Assembly: GCF_900142265.1 (NCBI RefSeq) | Contig: NZ_FRAH01000037.1 | Location: forward strand, 1-32,488 | DNA from: Anaerotignum lactatifermentans DSM 14214 | Lineage (GTDB): Bacteria; Bacillota; Clostridia; Lachnospirales; Anaerotignaceae | DNA length: 32,488 nt | Reading direction: 5' to 3' | Shown: positions 1 through 8,760 of the stretch, in pieces | Numbering within the stretch: position 1 is the first letter of the stretch | Layout of the letters: each line of letters begins with the position of its first letter | Translations under genes and position numbers: made by a program | The notes under the pieces: generated by a model | What the model saw: the letters and a program-made list of their open reading frames with translations, nothing else | Told to the model about the DNA's origin: nothing | Databases searched by the model: none

Positions 1-165
1 GCATATATTTCTTTTCAGGAAATGAATTATGAGGAGGATGATAAAAATAAAGTTTGTATGAAAATATTTGAGAATATTTTAAATATGGTACATTGGATGA
101 TGATGGTCAGAGAAATGCGTTTTCCTGTGAATCGTGGAAAAATAGATATGATATGTAGTAAGTAG
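1..165 (+). CDS. C-terminal fragment of an unrecognised protein
   Basis: An open frame enters from the left edge and ends at TAG 163-165, giving about 54 residues, rich in Met, Asp and Lys. I do not recognise a family. It is followed directly by a good intrinsic terminator, which supports it being the real 3' end of a gene rather than a chance frame. The start and function lie outside the window. Confidence 0.45.
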   Translation, partial: AYISFQEMNYEEDDKNKVCMKIFENILNMVHWMMMVREMRFPVNRGKIDMICSK

Positions 166-168
166 ATG

Positions 169-203
169 AAAAAGCTGTGAATCTTATATATTCACAGCTT
201 TTA
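169..203 (+). terminator. Intrinsic terminator after the left-edge gene
   Basis: Perfect inverted arms AAAGCTGTGAAT (171-182) and ATTCACAGCTTT (190-201) with a short AT loop, flanked by A and T tracts, so it could work in both directions. It separates the left-edge gene from the metal island. Confidence 0.8.
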
Positions 204-343
204 TGTCATCTTATCGATTATTGTCGAAAAATATATTATGATTTTTCTCTGTTTTCATATTGAAAATCATGTGTATGTTAAGAGAAAATATGTCATTTAG
301 TTATAATACTATATGTAAATAGAAAAGAATATGATAAAATAGA

Positions 344-359
344 GTTAGCAATGGCTAAT
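344..359. promoter_or_regulatory. Predicted DtxR-type operator (box A), upstream of lysR
   Basis: GTTAGCAATGGCTAAT matches the GTTAG-N6-CTAAC palindrome that recurs through the window, with one arm mismatch. It lies between a weak -10-like TAAAAT (335-340) and the lysR ribosome site (363-370). Binding by the DtxR-like protein encoded at 12340 is inferred. Confidence 0.6.
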
Positions 360-377
360 TTTTGGAGGAGGTCATTT

Positions 378-1280
378 ATGGATATTAAACAGCTTGAATT
401 TTTCGTGATTGCTTGCGAGAGAGGAAGTTTATCTCGCGCTGCTGCATGTATGTATACATCTCAACCAAATGTAAGCAAAACGATTACAGCATTGGAACGT
501 GAACTGGGCAGACCATTGCTGAAAAGAACAGGAAAGGGCGTTGTTCCGACGGTATATGGGGAAATGGTTTTGGAATATGCAAGAATGGTATTAAAGGCTA
601 CGGCAACGATTTCTTCCTTGGCGGTTCCAGAGGGTAAAAACAGTATTCGTATTTCAACGTATCCCAGTAACATGATTGCACGATTATTGGTAGATTTTTA
701 TAAAAAATTTGGCGATACATATACTATTGAACATCACGAGGGTTCGGTGGAAGAAATTGCGGATCAGGTGCATCAAGGTATATCAGAAATTGGCATTGTT
801 TACGTGGCACAACGCCAGGTACAGACATTTCAACATATATTGTCACATAAAAATTTGATCTTTGTTCCGTTGAAGTCAAAAAAAATCTGCTTGTATGTCG
901 GAAAATATCATCCTTTATATCATGAGGAAAGCGTTGATTTTTCTGATTTGCCAAAGTTAAGATTTGTTCGTGGTGTTAGAGATTTCTTTTCTATGGAGCA
1001 TCATTTGGAAAGTGTAAGTATGGGTATTATCGACACAAAAAATTTACATCATAGCGTATATACAAACAGTGACCATTTATATACTGACCTGTTATTATAT
1101 ACAGATGTTTGTAGTCTTGGTCTGGATTTTATGCATGAACCTTATGAACAATATGATATTAAATCATTGCCGATTAATGGATGTGAACCCTTTTTACAGA
1201 TTGGGTATATCAGAGATCCGGAACGGGTACTTTCTGAGCAGTCTGTGTGGATTATCGAAAATTTCGAAAAGATGTTATAA
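378..1280 (+). CDS. LysR-family transcriptional regulator
   Basis: A 300-residue protein with the LysR layout: an N-terminal winged helix-turn-helix (residues ~1-60, with the typical SLSRAA and SQPNVSKTITALERELG segments) followed by a two-lobed effector-binding domain (~85-295). The start is set at the ATG at 378, which has GGAGGAGG 8 bases upstream and begins MDIKQLEFF, the usual LysR start; an in-frame ATG at 351 lies inside operator box A. It stands about 100 bp before the nikA-like gene in the same direction and is a candidate local activator of that operon. Its ligand is unknown. The box A palindrome suggests that lysR itself answers to the DtxR-like repressor. Confidence 0.93.
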   Translation: MDIKQLEFFVIACERGSLSRAAACMYTSQPNVSKTITALERELGRPLLKRTGKGVVPTVYGEMVLEYARMVLKATATISSLAVPEGKNSIRISTYPSNMIARLLVDFYKKFGDTYTIEHHEGSVEEIADQVHQGISEIGIVYVAQRQVQTFQHILSHKNLIFVPLKSKKICLYVGKYHPLYHEESVDFSDLPKLRFVRGVRDFFSMEHHLESVSMGIIDTKNLHHSVYTNSDHLYTDLLLYTDVCSLGLDFMHEPYEQYDIKSLPINGCEPFLQIGYIRDPERVLSEQSVWIIENFEKML

Positions 1281-1316
1281 CGATTTGTTATAGTTAGATA
1301 TGAAAATTTACCCACT

Positions 1317-1344
1317 GGTAAGCAATAACTAACTCCGATATAAT
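1317..1344 (+). promoter_or_regulatory. nikA promoter with overlapping DtxR-type operator (box B)
   Basis: A perfect -10 TATAAT lies at 1339-1344. The expected -35 area is occupied by GTAAGCAATAACTAAC (1318-1333). Read on the other strand this is GTTAGTTATTGCTTAC, which matches the box F/G sequence at 14 of 16 positions. No good -35 hexamer is present, as is common for activator-dependent (for example LysR-driven) promoters. Repressor binding here would block RNA polymerase. Confidence 0.6.
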
Positions 1345-1381
1345 ATGTTTCGAAAACAATTACAGGGAGGTAGTATAACAA

Positions 1382-2974
1382 ATGAAAAAGAAAATTATTG
1401 CAATCATTCTTGGATGTATTACAGCATTTGGGGTATTGAGTGGTTGCGGACAAGGGGTTGAAACAAGTAGTACAAGCAGTGAAAATACCAATAATGAATT
1501 GGTTTTTGTAAACTACAGAGATATTCGTGATTTGAACCCCCATCTATATGCTGGAGAAATGTATGCCCAGAGCATGCTTTATGATACATTGGTCAGCATT
1601 ACAGATGATGGTTACGAAGGATGCTTAGCAGAAAGTTGGACCATAAGCGAAGATGGCAGAATATATACCTTTAAGATTCGAGAAGGGGTTACTTTTTCCG
1701 ATGGTGCTGTGTGTGATGCTAATGCGATCTTAGCGAATTTCAATGCGATCATTGAAAACAAAGAAAGACATACTTGGCTGGAAATGATGAATTTATTGGT
1801 TGGAGTATCTGCTCCGGATGAAAATACGTTTGTTATTGAATTAAGTGAGCCATATTACCCTATGTTGACAGAATTGGGTTGCATTCGACCTTTTGCAATG
1901 ATTTCCCCTAATTGCATGATCAACGGCAGTACAAAAGACGGTGTGAATGGCTATATTGGTACAGGTCCTTATGTGTTGACAGATTTTGTGACAGACGAGT
2001 ATGCGGTGTTTGAACGGAATGAAAATTACTGGGGCGAGCTACCTGCAATTGAAAAAATAACAGTAAAAGTAATTCCAGACAATCAGACACGTATCATGGC
2101 TTTGGAATCTGGCGAAATCGATTTGATTTTTGGTAAGAATATGCTGGATGCAGATGCCATTAGTCAGTATGTGGACAGTGAAAAATTTTCTGTTTCTTTG
2201 TCTGAACCAACTTCTACAAGACATATCGTACTGAATACGACCAACGATATTTTGAGTGATACAACAGTAAGACAGGCTTTGCAGTACGCCACAAATAGAC
2301 AGGCTATTTCTGATGGTATTTTCTATGGATTGGAAGAACCTGCAGATACTTTGTATGCAAAAACAGTACCTTATTGCGATGTAGAATTGACTCCTTATGA
2401 ATATAATGCGGATACAGCCGCACAGATGCTGGATGAAGCAGGCTGGACTATGGGAAGTGACGGCATTCGTCAAAAAGATGGAAAGAAGCTGGAATTGGAA
2501 TTGCTGTACAACAGTGATAGTGTAACAGAAAAAACCATTGCGGAATATCTGCAGAGTGAATACTTGAAATTGGGTATTTCTATCAATATTCATGGAGAGG
2601 AAGAGCAATCTTATCGTGACAGCATGAAAGCGGGTAATTTTGATATGGTGTTCAATATTTGCTGGGGTATGCCTTATGATCCACAGTCATCTCTTGCAGC
2701 GATGCGTGCACCGGTATATGGGGACTACGCTGCACAGTTGGGCTTAGCGGATAAAGCTGAGATTGATGCGGCAATTACAGAAATTCTTACAACAACGGAT
2801 GAAACAGAACGCCAGGAACTTTATAGCTTTGTTCTTACACGTTTGCATGAAGATGCAGTTTATATTCCGCTGACATATGAATGCAACAAGGCACTTTATA
2901 CATCTGATTTGCAGGGTGTACATTTCGGTACAGATCAGTACGATGTTCCTTTTGCGGATATGTATTTCCAGTAA
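1382..2974 (+). CDS. nikA: NikA-like substrate-binding lipoprotein of a nickel/metallophore ABC importer
   Basis: A 530-residue secreted lipoprotein: a Lys-rich hydrophobic signal peptide ends in the lipobox LSGC (Cys22), then the SBP_bac_5 (cluster C) fold fills the rest. Stretches such as LNPHLYAGEMYAQSMLYD, RHTWLEMMN, RNENYWGELPAI and WGMPYDP are very close to E. coli NikA as I remember it, closer than generic DppA/OppA. In that alignment NikA His416, reported near the nickel site, is replaced by Tyr, so the bound form of metal may differ; CntA-like metallophore binding or a peptide ligand is possible. The GGGAGG ribosome site lies 10 bases before ATG. A hairpin follows the gene, so this protein can be made in excess over the permease. 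Confidence 0.9.
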   Translation: MKKKIIAIILGCITAFGVLSGCGQGVETSSTSSENTNNELVFVNYRDIRDLNPHLYAGEMYAQSMLYDTLVSITDDGYEGCLAESWTISEDGRIYTFKIREGVTFSDGAVCDANAILANFNAIIENKERHTWLEMMNLLVGVSAPDENTFVIELSEPYYPMLTELGCIRPFAMISPNCMINGSTKDGVNGYIGTGPYVLTDFVTDEYAVFERNENYWGELPAIEKITVKVIPDNQTRIMALESGEIDLIFGKNMLDADAISQYVDSEKFSVSLSEPTSTRHIVLNTTNDILSDTTVRQALQYATNRQAISDGIFYGLEEPADTLYAKTVPYCDVELTPYEYNADTAAQMLDEAGWTMGSDGIRQKDGKKLELELLYNSDSVTEKTIAEYLQSEYLKLGISINIHGEEEQSYRDSMKAGNFDMVFNICWGMPYDPQSSLAAMRAPVYGDYAAQLGLADKAEIDAAITEILTTTDETERQELYSFVLTRLHEDAVYIPLTYECNKALYTSDLQGVHFGTDQYDVPFADMYFQ

Positions 2975-2984
2975 AAAGAACAGC

Positions 2985-3019
2985 GAAGAGCCGCTTCTAA
3001 TAAAGAAGCGGTTCTTTTC
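2985..3019 (+). terminator. Partial terminator/processing hairpin between nikA and nikB
   Basis: AAGAGCCGCTTCT pairs with AGAAGCGGTTCTT (13 bp with G-U pairs) across a 5-base loop and is followed by TTCTTG. It sits in the 73-base gap between the binding protein and the permease. The usual role of such hairpins is to stabilise or terminate most transcripts after the binding-protein gene. Confidence 0.75.
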
Positions 3020-3047
3020 TTGAAAATATCTTGAAAGGAGAATGAGG

Positions 3048-3986
3048 ATGCGTAGATATATAATTCGAAGAATTTTGTTGGCGATCCCGCTGCTATTGGC
3101 AATTTCTTTTGTATGCTTTATGTTTATTAACTTGATTCCTTCAAATCCGGCGGAGGTAGCTCTTCGTGTACAGCAAATGCCGGTTATCACCGATGCAGCC
3201 ATTGCAGAAATGGAAGAGATGCTTGGATTAAATAAACCATTTCTGGTACGATATTTTGATTGGGTGATAGGATGCCTGCAAGGGGATTTTGGTATTAGTT
3301 ATGTGAACCCTGCACGAACGGTAGCAGGTGAGATTCTTAGGTCATTACCTGCAACATTGGAACTCGCCGGAGCTTCCTTTGTGATCGTATTGGTTCTAAG
3401 TATTCCTATTGGCTTTCTTTGCGCAGTATATAAAGATGGATGGTTTGACAGAATCATGCGCGGAACAGTATTTGTTTCCACAGCAATGCCTCCTTATTGG
3501 GTTGGCTTATTGCTGATGTGGGGTATTGGTGTAAAGTTAGGCTGGCTTCCCACAAATGGAAGCGGTTCATGGAGGCATTTGATTTTGCCTGCTTTTACAG
3601 TAGCGTTAAGTTATATCTCCACTTATATTCGATTGATTCGTAATAATATGCTGGAAAATATGAAACAGGATTATGTTTTATATGCCAATGTAAGAGGATT
3701 GCCGCAAAAAGCAATTTGGGTAAAACATGTTTTGAAGAACTCCATGCATACTTGTATTGTAGCCATGGGGATGAGTATTCCTCAGCTGATTTCGGGTACC
3801 ATTGTGGTTGAAAATGTTTTTTCTTGGCCGGGACTAGGAACATTATGTATCAGCTCGATTTTTAATCGTGATTATCCGGTAATTCAGACATATGTACTGC
3901 TTATTGGTGTCCTTTTTGTGGTGTTCAATTTGCTTTTTGATATACTGCAAACTGTATCAGATCCAAGATTACGAAAGGAGGACTAA
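3048..3986 (+). CDS. nikB: NikB/DppB-like ABC permease
   Basis: A 312-residue inner-membrane permease of the BPD_transp_1 family. A basic N-terminus (RRYIIRRIL) leads into the first membrane helix and a periplasmic segment beginning LIPSNPAEVAL. The remaining helices span ~100-310, with the EAA-type cytoplasmic loop (YANVRGLPQKAIWVKHVLKN) that contacts the ATPase. The start at 3048 is preferred over the in-frame ATG at 3042 because AAAGGAG (3034-3040) then sits 7 bases upstream. It forms the transmembrane pore together with NikC. Confidence 0.92.
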   Translation: MRRYIIRRILLAIPLLLAISFVCFMFINLIPSNPAEVALRVQQMPVITDAAIAEMEEMLGLNKPFLVRYFDWVIGCLQGDFGISYVNPARTVAGEILRSLPATLELAGASFVIVLVLSIPIGFLCAVYKDGWFDRIMRGTVFVSTAMPPYWVGLLLMWGIGVKLGWLPTNGSGSWRHLILPAFTVALSYISTYIRLIRNNMLENMKQDYVLYANVRGLPQKAIWVKHVLKNSMHTCIVAMGMSIPQLISGTIVVENVFSWPGLGTLCISSIFNRDYPVIQTYVLLIGVLFVVFNLLFDILQTVSDPRLRKED

Positions 3987-3989
3987 AAA

Positions 3990-4814
3990 GTGACGAAACG
4001 TTTTTTGCAAAATCGTGCAGCAGTTTTTACGAGTGCGCTGATCCTTGTTGTTGCGTGTATTGGAATTTTTGCGCCGATTATAGCGCCTAATGACCCTTAT
4101 GAAACAAATATTATCAATAAATTTGCTGAATATAGCTTGCAATATCCATTAGGAACCGATCAATTGGGAAGATGTGTGCTATCTAGAATGATTTATGGTA
4201 TCCGCCCTACGTTGGGTCTCGCTACACTTACCATGTTAGGGACCATAGGCATTGGTGCTTTGCTGGGAATTATGGCAGGGTATTTTCGTGGAATCGTGGA
4301 AGAAGTAATCATGCGAGTGGTAGACGTGATGCTTTCTTTTCCCAGCCAAATCATGGTATTTGCCGTTGTAGCTTTATTGGGTATCAATGTACAGAATGTA
4401 ATTATAGCAAATGTTTTTATCAAGTGGGCTTGGTATGCCAGAATGATTCGAACGGGTGTTTTACAGTACCGTGATAGAAATTTTGTTCAGTTCTCAAGAT
4501 GTGTAGGCATGCCAGAACGGTTTATTTTATTCCGTCATTTATTGCCCTCTATCACTTCTGATCTGGTGGTGTTAGCATCATTGGATATTGGTTGGGCTAT
4601 CATCAATATTTCTACACTTTCCTTCTTGGGGCTTGGTGTACAGGCACCGACACCAGAGTGGGGAGCCATGCTCAATGAAGCAAAAGAAGTTTTGACCAGC
4701 AATCCAGTGCAGATGATCGCGCCAGGGGTGGCAATTGTAGTTCTTGTATGCTGCTTTAACTTATTGGGAGATGCTATGCGTGATGTATTGGATCCAAAGG
4801 AGGTGAAGCAATGA
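3990..4814 (+). CDS. nikC: NikC/DppC-like ABC permease
   Basis: A 274-residue second permease with the DppC-type N-terminus (short basic stretch, one helix, then APNDPYETN and the GTDQLGRCVLSRMIYG segment typical of NikC/DppC), followed by about five more helices and an EAA loop (ARMIRTGVLQYRDRNFVQFSR). GTG start with AAAGGAGG 7 bases upstream. Its stop codon overlaps the nikD start (ATGA), so translation is probably coupled. Confidence 0.92.
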   Translation: MTKRFLQNRAAVFTSALILVVACIGIFAPIIAPNDPYETNIINKFAEYSLQYPLGTDQLGRCVLSRMIYGIRPTLGLATLTMLGTIGIGALLGIMAGYFRGIVEEVIMRVVDVMLSFPSQIMVFAVVALLGINVQNVIIANVFIKWAWYARMIRTGVLQYRDRNFVQFSRCVGMPERFILFRHLLPSITSDLVVLASLDIGWAIINISTLSFLGLGVQAPTPEWGAMLNEAKEVLTSNPVQMIAPGVAIVVLVCCFNLLGDAMRDVLDPKEVKQ

Positions 4815-5650
4815 AACCAGTATTGGAATTGAATCAGTTATGTGTCTCTTTGAAAGGTAGAAAAAAAACAAAAGACTTAGTGAAGGGAATTTCGTTTTCT
4901 GTAGCACCTGGAGAATGCCTTGGTATTTTAGGCGAATCTGGAAGCGGAAAGTCCATGACCATGAAGGCTGCAATGGGACTTTTAGACAAAAATTTTCAGG
5001 TTTCAGGGAGCGCAAAATTCCAAGGGGATGAGTTGCTAGGGAAAAACGCTGAAGAGTTGAGAAAATTAAGAGGCGGTAAAGTGGGGATGGTACTGCAGAA
5101 CCCTATGACATCCTTTGATCCGCTTTATCGTATTGGGAACCAGATTTCAGAAACCTATGCAGCACATAATCAATGGGACAACGAAGAAGTTCGAGAAAGA
5201 TCTATTAACATGCTTTTGAAGATGCAAATCAGGAACCCTGAGGAAGTACTGGAGAAATATCCTCATCAACTTTCTGGTGGTATGTTGCAGAGGATCATGA
5301 TCGGTCTTGCAACTTCCATGACACCAGAACTTTTGATTGCGGATGAGCCAACTACTGCTATTGATGCTATTACACAGTTCGAGATTTTGAATGAGTTTTT
5401 GCGAATCAAAGAGGAACATAAAGTGGCGATGATTTTTATATCCCATGATCTGAATGCAATTTCACGTGTGGCAGATCGGATCGTTGTACTCAATCAGGGG
5501 GTGGTTGTTGATCAGGGTGAATTTTGTCATATTATGCATCAGGCAAAAGATCCGTATACCAGATTATTAATTGAAAAAAGACGAGATGTCATGCGAAAAT
5601 ACAGAAAGGCGTTGGAAGGTGAGGTGAGCCATTGTGCTCCAGCTAGATAA
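4811..5650 (+). CDS. nikD: NikD/DppD-like ABC transporter ATPase
   Basis: A 279-residue cytoplasmic ATPase with Walker A GESGSGKS (~residues 41-48), Q-loop MVLQNP, signature LSGGMLQR, Walker B LLIADEPTTAID and H-loop ISHDL. The C-terminal DPYTRLLIE segment is the oligopeptide/nickel ATPase tail. It overlaps nikC by four bases and nikE by 17 bases, so the genes form a tightly coupled operon. The protein pairs with NikE to power import. Confidence 0.92.
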   Translation: MKPVLELNQLCVSLKGRKKTKDLVKGISFSVAPGECLGILGESGSGKSMTMKAAMGLLDKNFQVSGSAKFQGDELLGKNAEELRKLRGGKVGMVLQNPMTSFDPLYRIGNQISETYAAHNQWDNEEVRERSINMLLKMQIRNPEEVLEKYPHQLSGGMLQRIMIGLATSMTPELLIADEPTTAIDAITQFEILNEFLRIKEEHKVAMIFISHDLNAISRVADRIVVLNQGVVVDQGEFCHIMHQAKDPYTRLLIEKRRDVMRKYRKALEGEVSHCAPAR

Positions 5651-6434
5651 AGTTTGTGTCAGTTTCCGAAGCGAACGACAGGATAAGATTTTTGGACACA
5701 CTAGACAACAGGTGCTGTTTGATGTGTCACTAAAAGTAAAGAAAGGAACTTGCCTTGGTATTTTGGGTGAATCCGGAAGCGGCAAATCAACCATGGGACG
5801 AGTGATTTGCGGTTTGTTGAAACCTGATACAGGTGAGGTTATGATAGATGGAACTTCTGTTTATGCATCGCGAAAAGGTCGTAAAGAATTGCAAAATAAA
5901 CTAAGTGTTGTGTTCCAAGATTATACGACTTCAGCCAATCCTCGGTTCCGTGTGAGCGATGTCATCAAAGAAGGTTTATTTGTTCGTCAAAGGAGAGAGA
6001 AGGAAAAGCTGCAATATGAAAAGGAAATCAAAAAATTATTAGAGTTAGTTGGACTGTCTGAAGATTTTGCAGATAGATTTCCTCATGAATTATCCGGCGG
6101 CCAGTTGCAGCGCGTGTGCATTGCCAGAGCAGTGTCCTGTAATCCACAGATCGTGTTATTTGATGAAGCCATATCCTCATTGGATGCGCATACACAAGTG
6201 CAGATTATGGATTTGTTGTTGGAACTGAAAGAAAAACTGCAGCTGACATATATTTTTATTACCCATGATTTGACGTCTATTACTTATCTATGTGACGATG
6301 TGCTATTTTTGTATCAAGGTCATGTAACAGAATATCTTCCGGTAGATAAAATCAGTCAAACGAAAGATCAGTATGCCCGCAAATTATTGGAGTCTATTAT
6401 CGTGTTTGATACGGAGGAGGCAAAAACAGTATGA
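5634..6434 (+). CDS. nikE: NikE/DppF-like ABC transporter ATPase
   Basis: A 266-residue second ATPase with Walker A GESGSGKST, signature LSGGQLQR, Walker B IVLFDEAISSLD and H-loop ITHDL. GTG start at 5634 with AAGGTGAGG upstream, lying inside the end of nikD. The Walker B region reads DEAISSLD rather than the common DEPTSALD/DEAVSALD, which is tolerated in NikE/DppF proteins. Its stop overlaps the next gene by ATGA. Confidence 0.9.
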   Translation: MLQLDKVCVSFRSERQDKIFGHTRQQVLFDVSLKVKKGTCLGILGESGSGKSTMGRVICGLLKPDTGEVMIDGTSVYASRKGRKELQNKLSVVFQDYTTSANPRFRVSDVIKEGLFVRQRREKEKLQYEKEIKKLLELVGLSEDFADRFPHELSGGQLQRVCIARAVSCNPQIVLFDEAISSLDAHTQVQIMDLLLELKEKLQLTYIFITHDLTSITYLCDDVLFLYQGHVTEYLPVDKISQTKDQYARKLLESIIVFDTEEAKTV

Positions 6435-7363
6435 TCCTATGTGGACATAAAATAGAACGTGGAGAAAAAAAGTACATCAAAATTCATGTAAATGAAGAGT
6501 ATGCGTTAGATGTTATATTATACTGTGGTGCTTTTCCAGGTAAGACATTGGTTGTGGCGGCGGGTGTCCATGGATGTGAGTATGTTGGAATTGAGGCAAT
6601 AAAGAGATTAATTAAAGAATTAAACACTGAAAGATTATCCGGGAATGTGATAATATTACCGCTTGTAAATGCACAGGGCTTTTTAAGTGGTGCAAAGCAG
6701 GTGGTACCGGAAGATAATGTAAATTTGAATCGAGCTTTTCCGGGTAGACAAGATGGAACTCTGTCTGAACAAATCGCATATACCATAGAAAAAGAAATTT
6801 ATCCCTATGCAGATTTTTTGATTGATTTGCATAGTGGAGATATCAATGAATCTTTATTTCCTTTGGTATTTATTCCTTCGGTGGGTAGTGATGAGGTGAA
6901 CCGGTTGGCTTTGGAAGGTGCAAAGATGCTTTCTGTACCTTATCGTGTGCGATCAACAGCAAAAAACGGTTTATATAGTTGGGCAGTACAAAAAGGTGTT
7001 CCCTCTTTGCTCATTGAAAGAGGAGAGGGTGGACGGTGGTCTGAATTAGAGGTTGCAGACTGTATGGAAGATGTATATCGAATCATGTCTTATCTTTCTA
7101 TTTCAGAACAAAAGTTCAAATTGGTACAGCAGCAGGAAATTGCGAAAGCCAAATATGAAGAGTCAACTGTATATGGGTATTGGTACCCCAAAATTACTGC
7201 AGGTAATTTTGTCTCAGAAGGGGATATTTTGGGAGTGCTGCAACCATATCCGAAGGGCAAACCAGTAGAAATCAAAGCCGAATTCGACGGAGTGATACTT
7301 TACTATACAACGGCTCTTGGCGTACAGCCTGGAGATGCCATAGTTGCTTATGGAAGAACGTAA
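6431..7363 (+). CDS. M14-family zinc deacylase (succinylglutamate desuccinylase/aspartoacylase family)
   Basis: A 310-residue protein of the AstE/AspA branch of M14 metallopeptidases. Visible zinc ligands are His47 and Glu50 in GVHGCE and His134 in DLHSGD; the substrate-binding NLNRAFPG lies at ~98-105, and the likely catalytic Glu196 is in PSLLIERGEG. A C-terminal beta domain (~225-305) completes the family length. Relatives remove acyl groups from amino acids. It is coupled to nikE by an ATGA overlap, so its substrate is probably linked to what the importer brings in, such as an acylated amino acid or a metallophore; this is inference. There is no signal peptide, so it should be cytoplasmic. 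Confidence 0.85.
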   Translation: MILCGHKIERGEKKYIKIHVNEEYALDVILYCGAFPGKTLVVAAGVHGCEYVGIEAIKRLIKELNTERLSGNVIILPLVNAQGFLSGAKQVVPEDNVNLNRAFPGRQDGTLSEQIAYTIEKEIYPYADFLIDLHSGDINESLFPLVFIPSVGSDEVNRLALEGAKMLSVPYRVRSTAKNGLYSWAVQKGVPSLLIERGEGGRWSELEVADCMEDVYRIMSYLSISEQKFKLVQQQEIAKAKYEESTVYGYWYPKITAGNFVSEGDILGVLQPYPKGKPVEIKAEFDGVILYYTTALGVQPGDAIVAYGRT

Positions 7364-8663
7364 AGTTTTTTGGCGCCTTGCGTGGCCTGCTGCTGCTGAA
7401 GGATTGCTTCTTATGATACTTTCAGCAGTAGATTTGTTGATGGTTTCTTCGTTAGGAACGACAGCTGTAGCTGCGGTGAGTATTTTTTCACAACCCAGAA
7501 TGGTGATATTGTGTTTTTCTAGAGCTTTTGCAGTGGCTGTAACAGCGTATGTTGCACGGCGCAGTGGAGAAAGTAAAGGAGGATGTTTTAGTAGATTTAC
7601 AAAACAAACACTAACGATTGCATTACTGGGCGGCGGAATATTGTTGCTTTGCACGATTCTGTTGTTAGAACCTATTTTGTTGTTCGCGGGAGCAGACAGG
7701 ACTTATTTGAATTCTGCTATGGCATATGCAAGACCTGCTTTTTTCGGATTGTTCTTTACTGCCCCTGCCATTGCATTACATGGTGTTTTAGCAGGGCTTG
7801 GAGATACGAAATCTGTTTTGAAGGCGAATGTGCTAGGAAATGTAATCAATGTGTTGTGTAATGCGGTCTTTATTTATGGTATTGGACCCGCTCCTAGGCT
7901 GGGGGTGTTTGGAGCTGGATTAGGAACATTGTTTGGAGCAGTTGCTGCACTCGGGTATACACTTCTTATTCTTTTGCCCCAAAAGCATCCAGCATCATTG
8001 CTAAAGAAAAGTAGATGGAAACCTGATCGAAGGTATTTGAGTCAGATTATGCCATTATATGGAGGGGTATTTACTGAGCAGGCGGTTGAACGTTTTGGTA
8101 TGTTTGCATACACAAGGATTGTAGCAGGGCTGGGAGCATCTTCTCTTGGAATACACAATATCTGTATGGGAATGTGCGATATATACTATAGTTTTTCGCA
8201 AGGTATGGGAAAAGCCGGATTGATACAGTGTGGAAATGACATTGGAGCAACAGGTGGGAAAAAACTGAAAAAAATTTGCCATGTGGTAAAATGGGAAAGT
8301 TTGCTGACTGCATCTATAGCATGTGTTTTGTGTATTGTCTTACGTGTCCCTGTGCTTTCCATGTATGCGTTAGAAGGACAAGAACTGCTGTTAGCTTCAG
8401 GGATTATGTTGTTTGTAGCGTTTGTGAGTTTTCCGGAAAGTTTTTCTTTGACTCATGCAGGGATATTGAGAGGTATGGGTCATACAGGATATGTAGCTAT
8501 ATATTCATTGGTGAGCATTGCCATATTACGTCCATTGATTACTTATTTGTTGGTTGTTGTGCTGGATATGCAGCTATATGGAGCATGGACAGCTCTGTTA
8601 TTGGACCAAAGTTTTCGAGCTCTGTTTGCAGTGATAGGCGTGTGTCATATGCGAAAGAAATAA
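7344..8663 (+). CDS. MATE-family multidrug/metabolite exporter
   Basis: A membrane protein of about 439 residues with twelve predicted helices in two MatE halves (~10-210 and ~230-435). It opens with FWRLAWPAAAEGLLLMILSAVDLLMVS, shown here in parts: FWRLAWPAAAE then a hydrophobic helix, as in DinF/NorM proteins. The start is TTG at 7344 with GGAGA 8 bases upstream; ATG at 7350 is an alternative. The gene overlaps the deacylase and ends the nik operon. An exporter co-transcribed with an importer could expel a chelator or the leftover ligand after metal release; this is inference. A strong terminator follows. Confidence 0.9.
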   Translation: MLMEERKVFWRLAWPAAAEGLLLMILSAVDLLMVSSLGTTAVAAVSIFSQPRMVILCFSRAFAVAVTAYVARRSGESKGGCFSRFTKQTLTIALLGGGILLLCTILLLEPILLFAGADRTYLNSAMAYARPAFFGLFFTAPAIALHGVLAGLGDTKSVLKANVLGNVINVLCNAVFIYGIGPAPRLGVFGAGLGTLFGAVAALGYTLLILLPQKHPASLLKKSRWKPDRRYLSQIMPLYGGVFTEQAVERFGMFAYTRIVAGLGASSLGIHNICMGMCDIYYSFSQGMGKAGLIQCGNDIGATGGKKLKKICHVVKWESLLTASIACVLCIVLRVPVLSMYALEGQELLLASGIMLFVAFVSFPESFSLTHAGILRGMGHTGYVAIYSLVSIAILRPLITYLLVVVLDMQLYGAWTALLLDQSFRALFAVIGVCHMRKK

Positions 8664-8723
8664 GAGTTATACGTTTTATAATTGCTGAGTATTGCAACAT
8701 TAAAATATAATTTATGCGATTTG

Positions 8724-8760
8724 GAAAACCAGTTGAAACATACTTTTCAACTGGTTTTTA
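8724..8760 (+). terminator. Terminator of the nik-deacylase-MATE operon
   Basis: AAAACCAGTTGAAA (8725-8738) pairs with TTTTCAACTGGTTTT (8744-8758) over a short loop, ending in a T run. It closes the operon 60 bases after the MATE stop. Confidence 0.88.
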
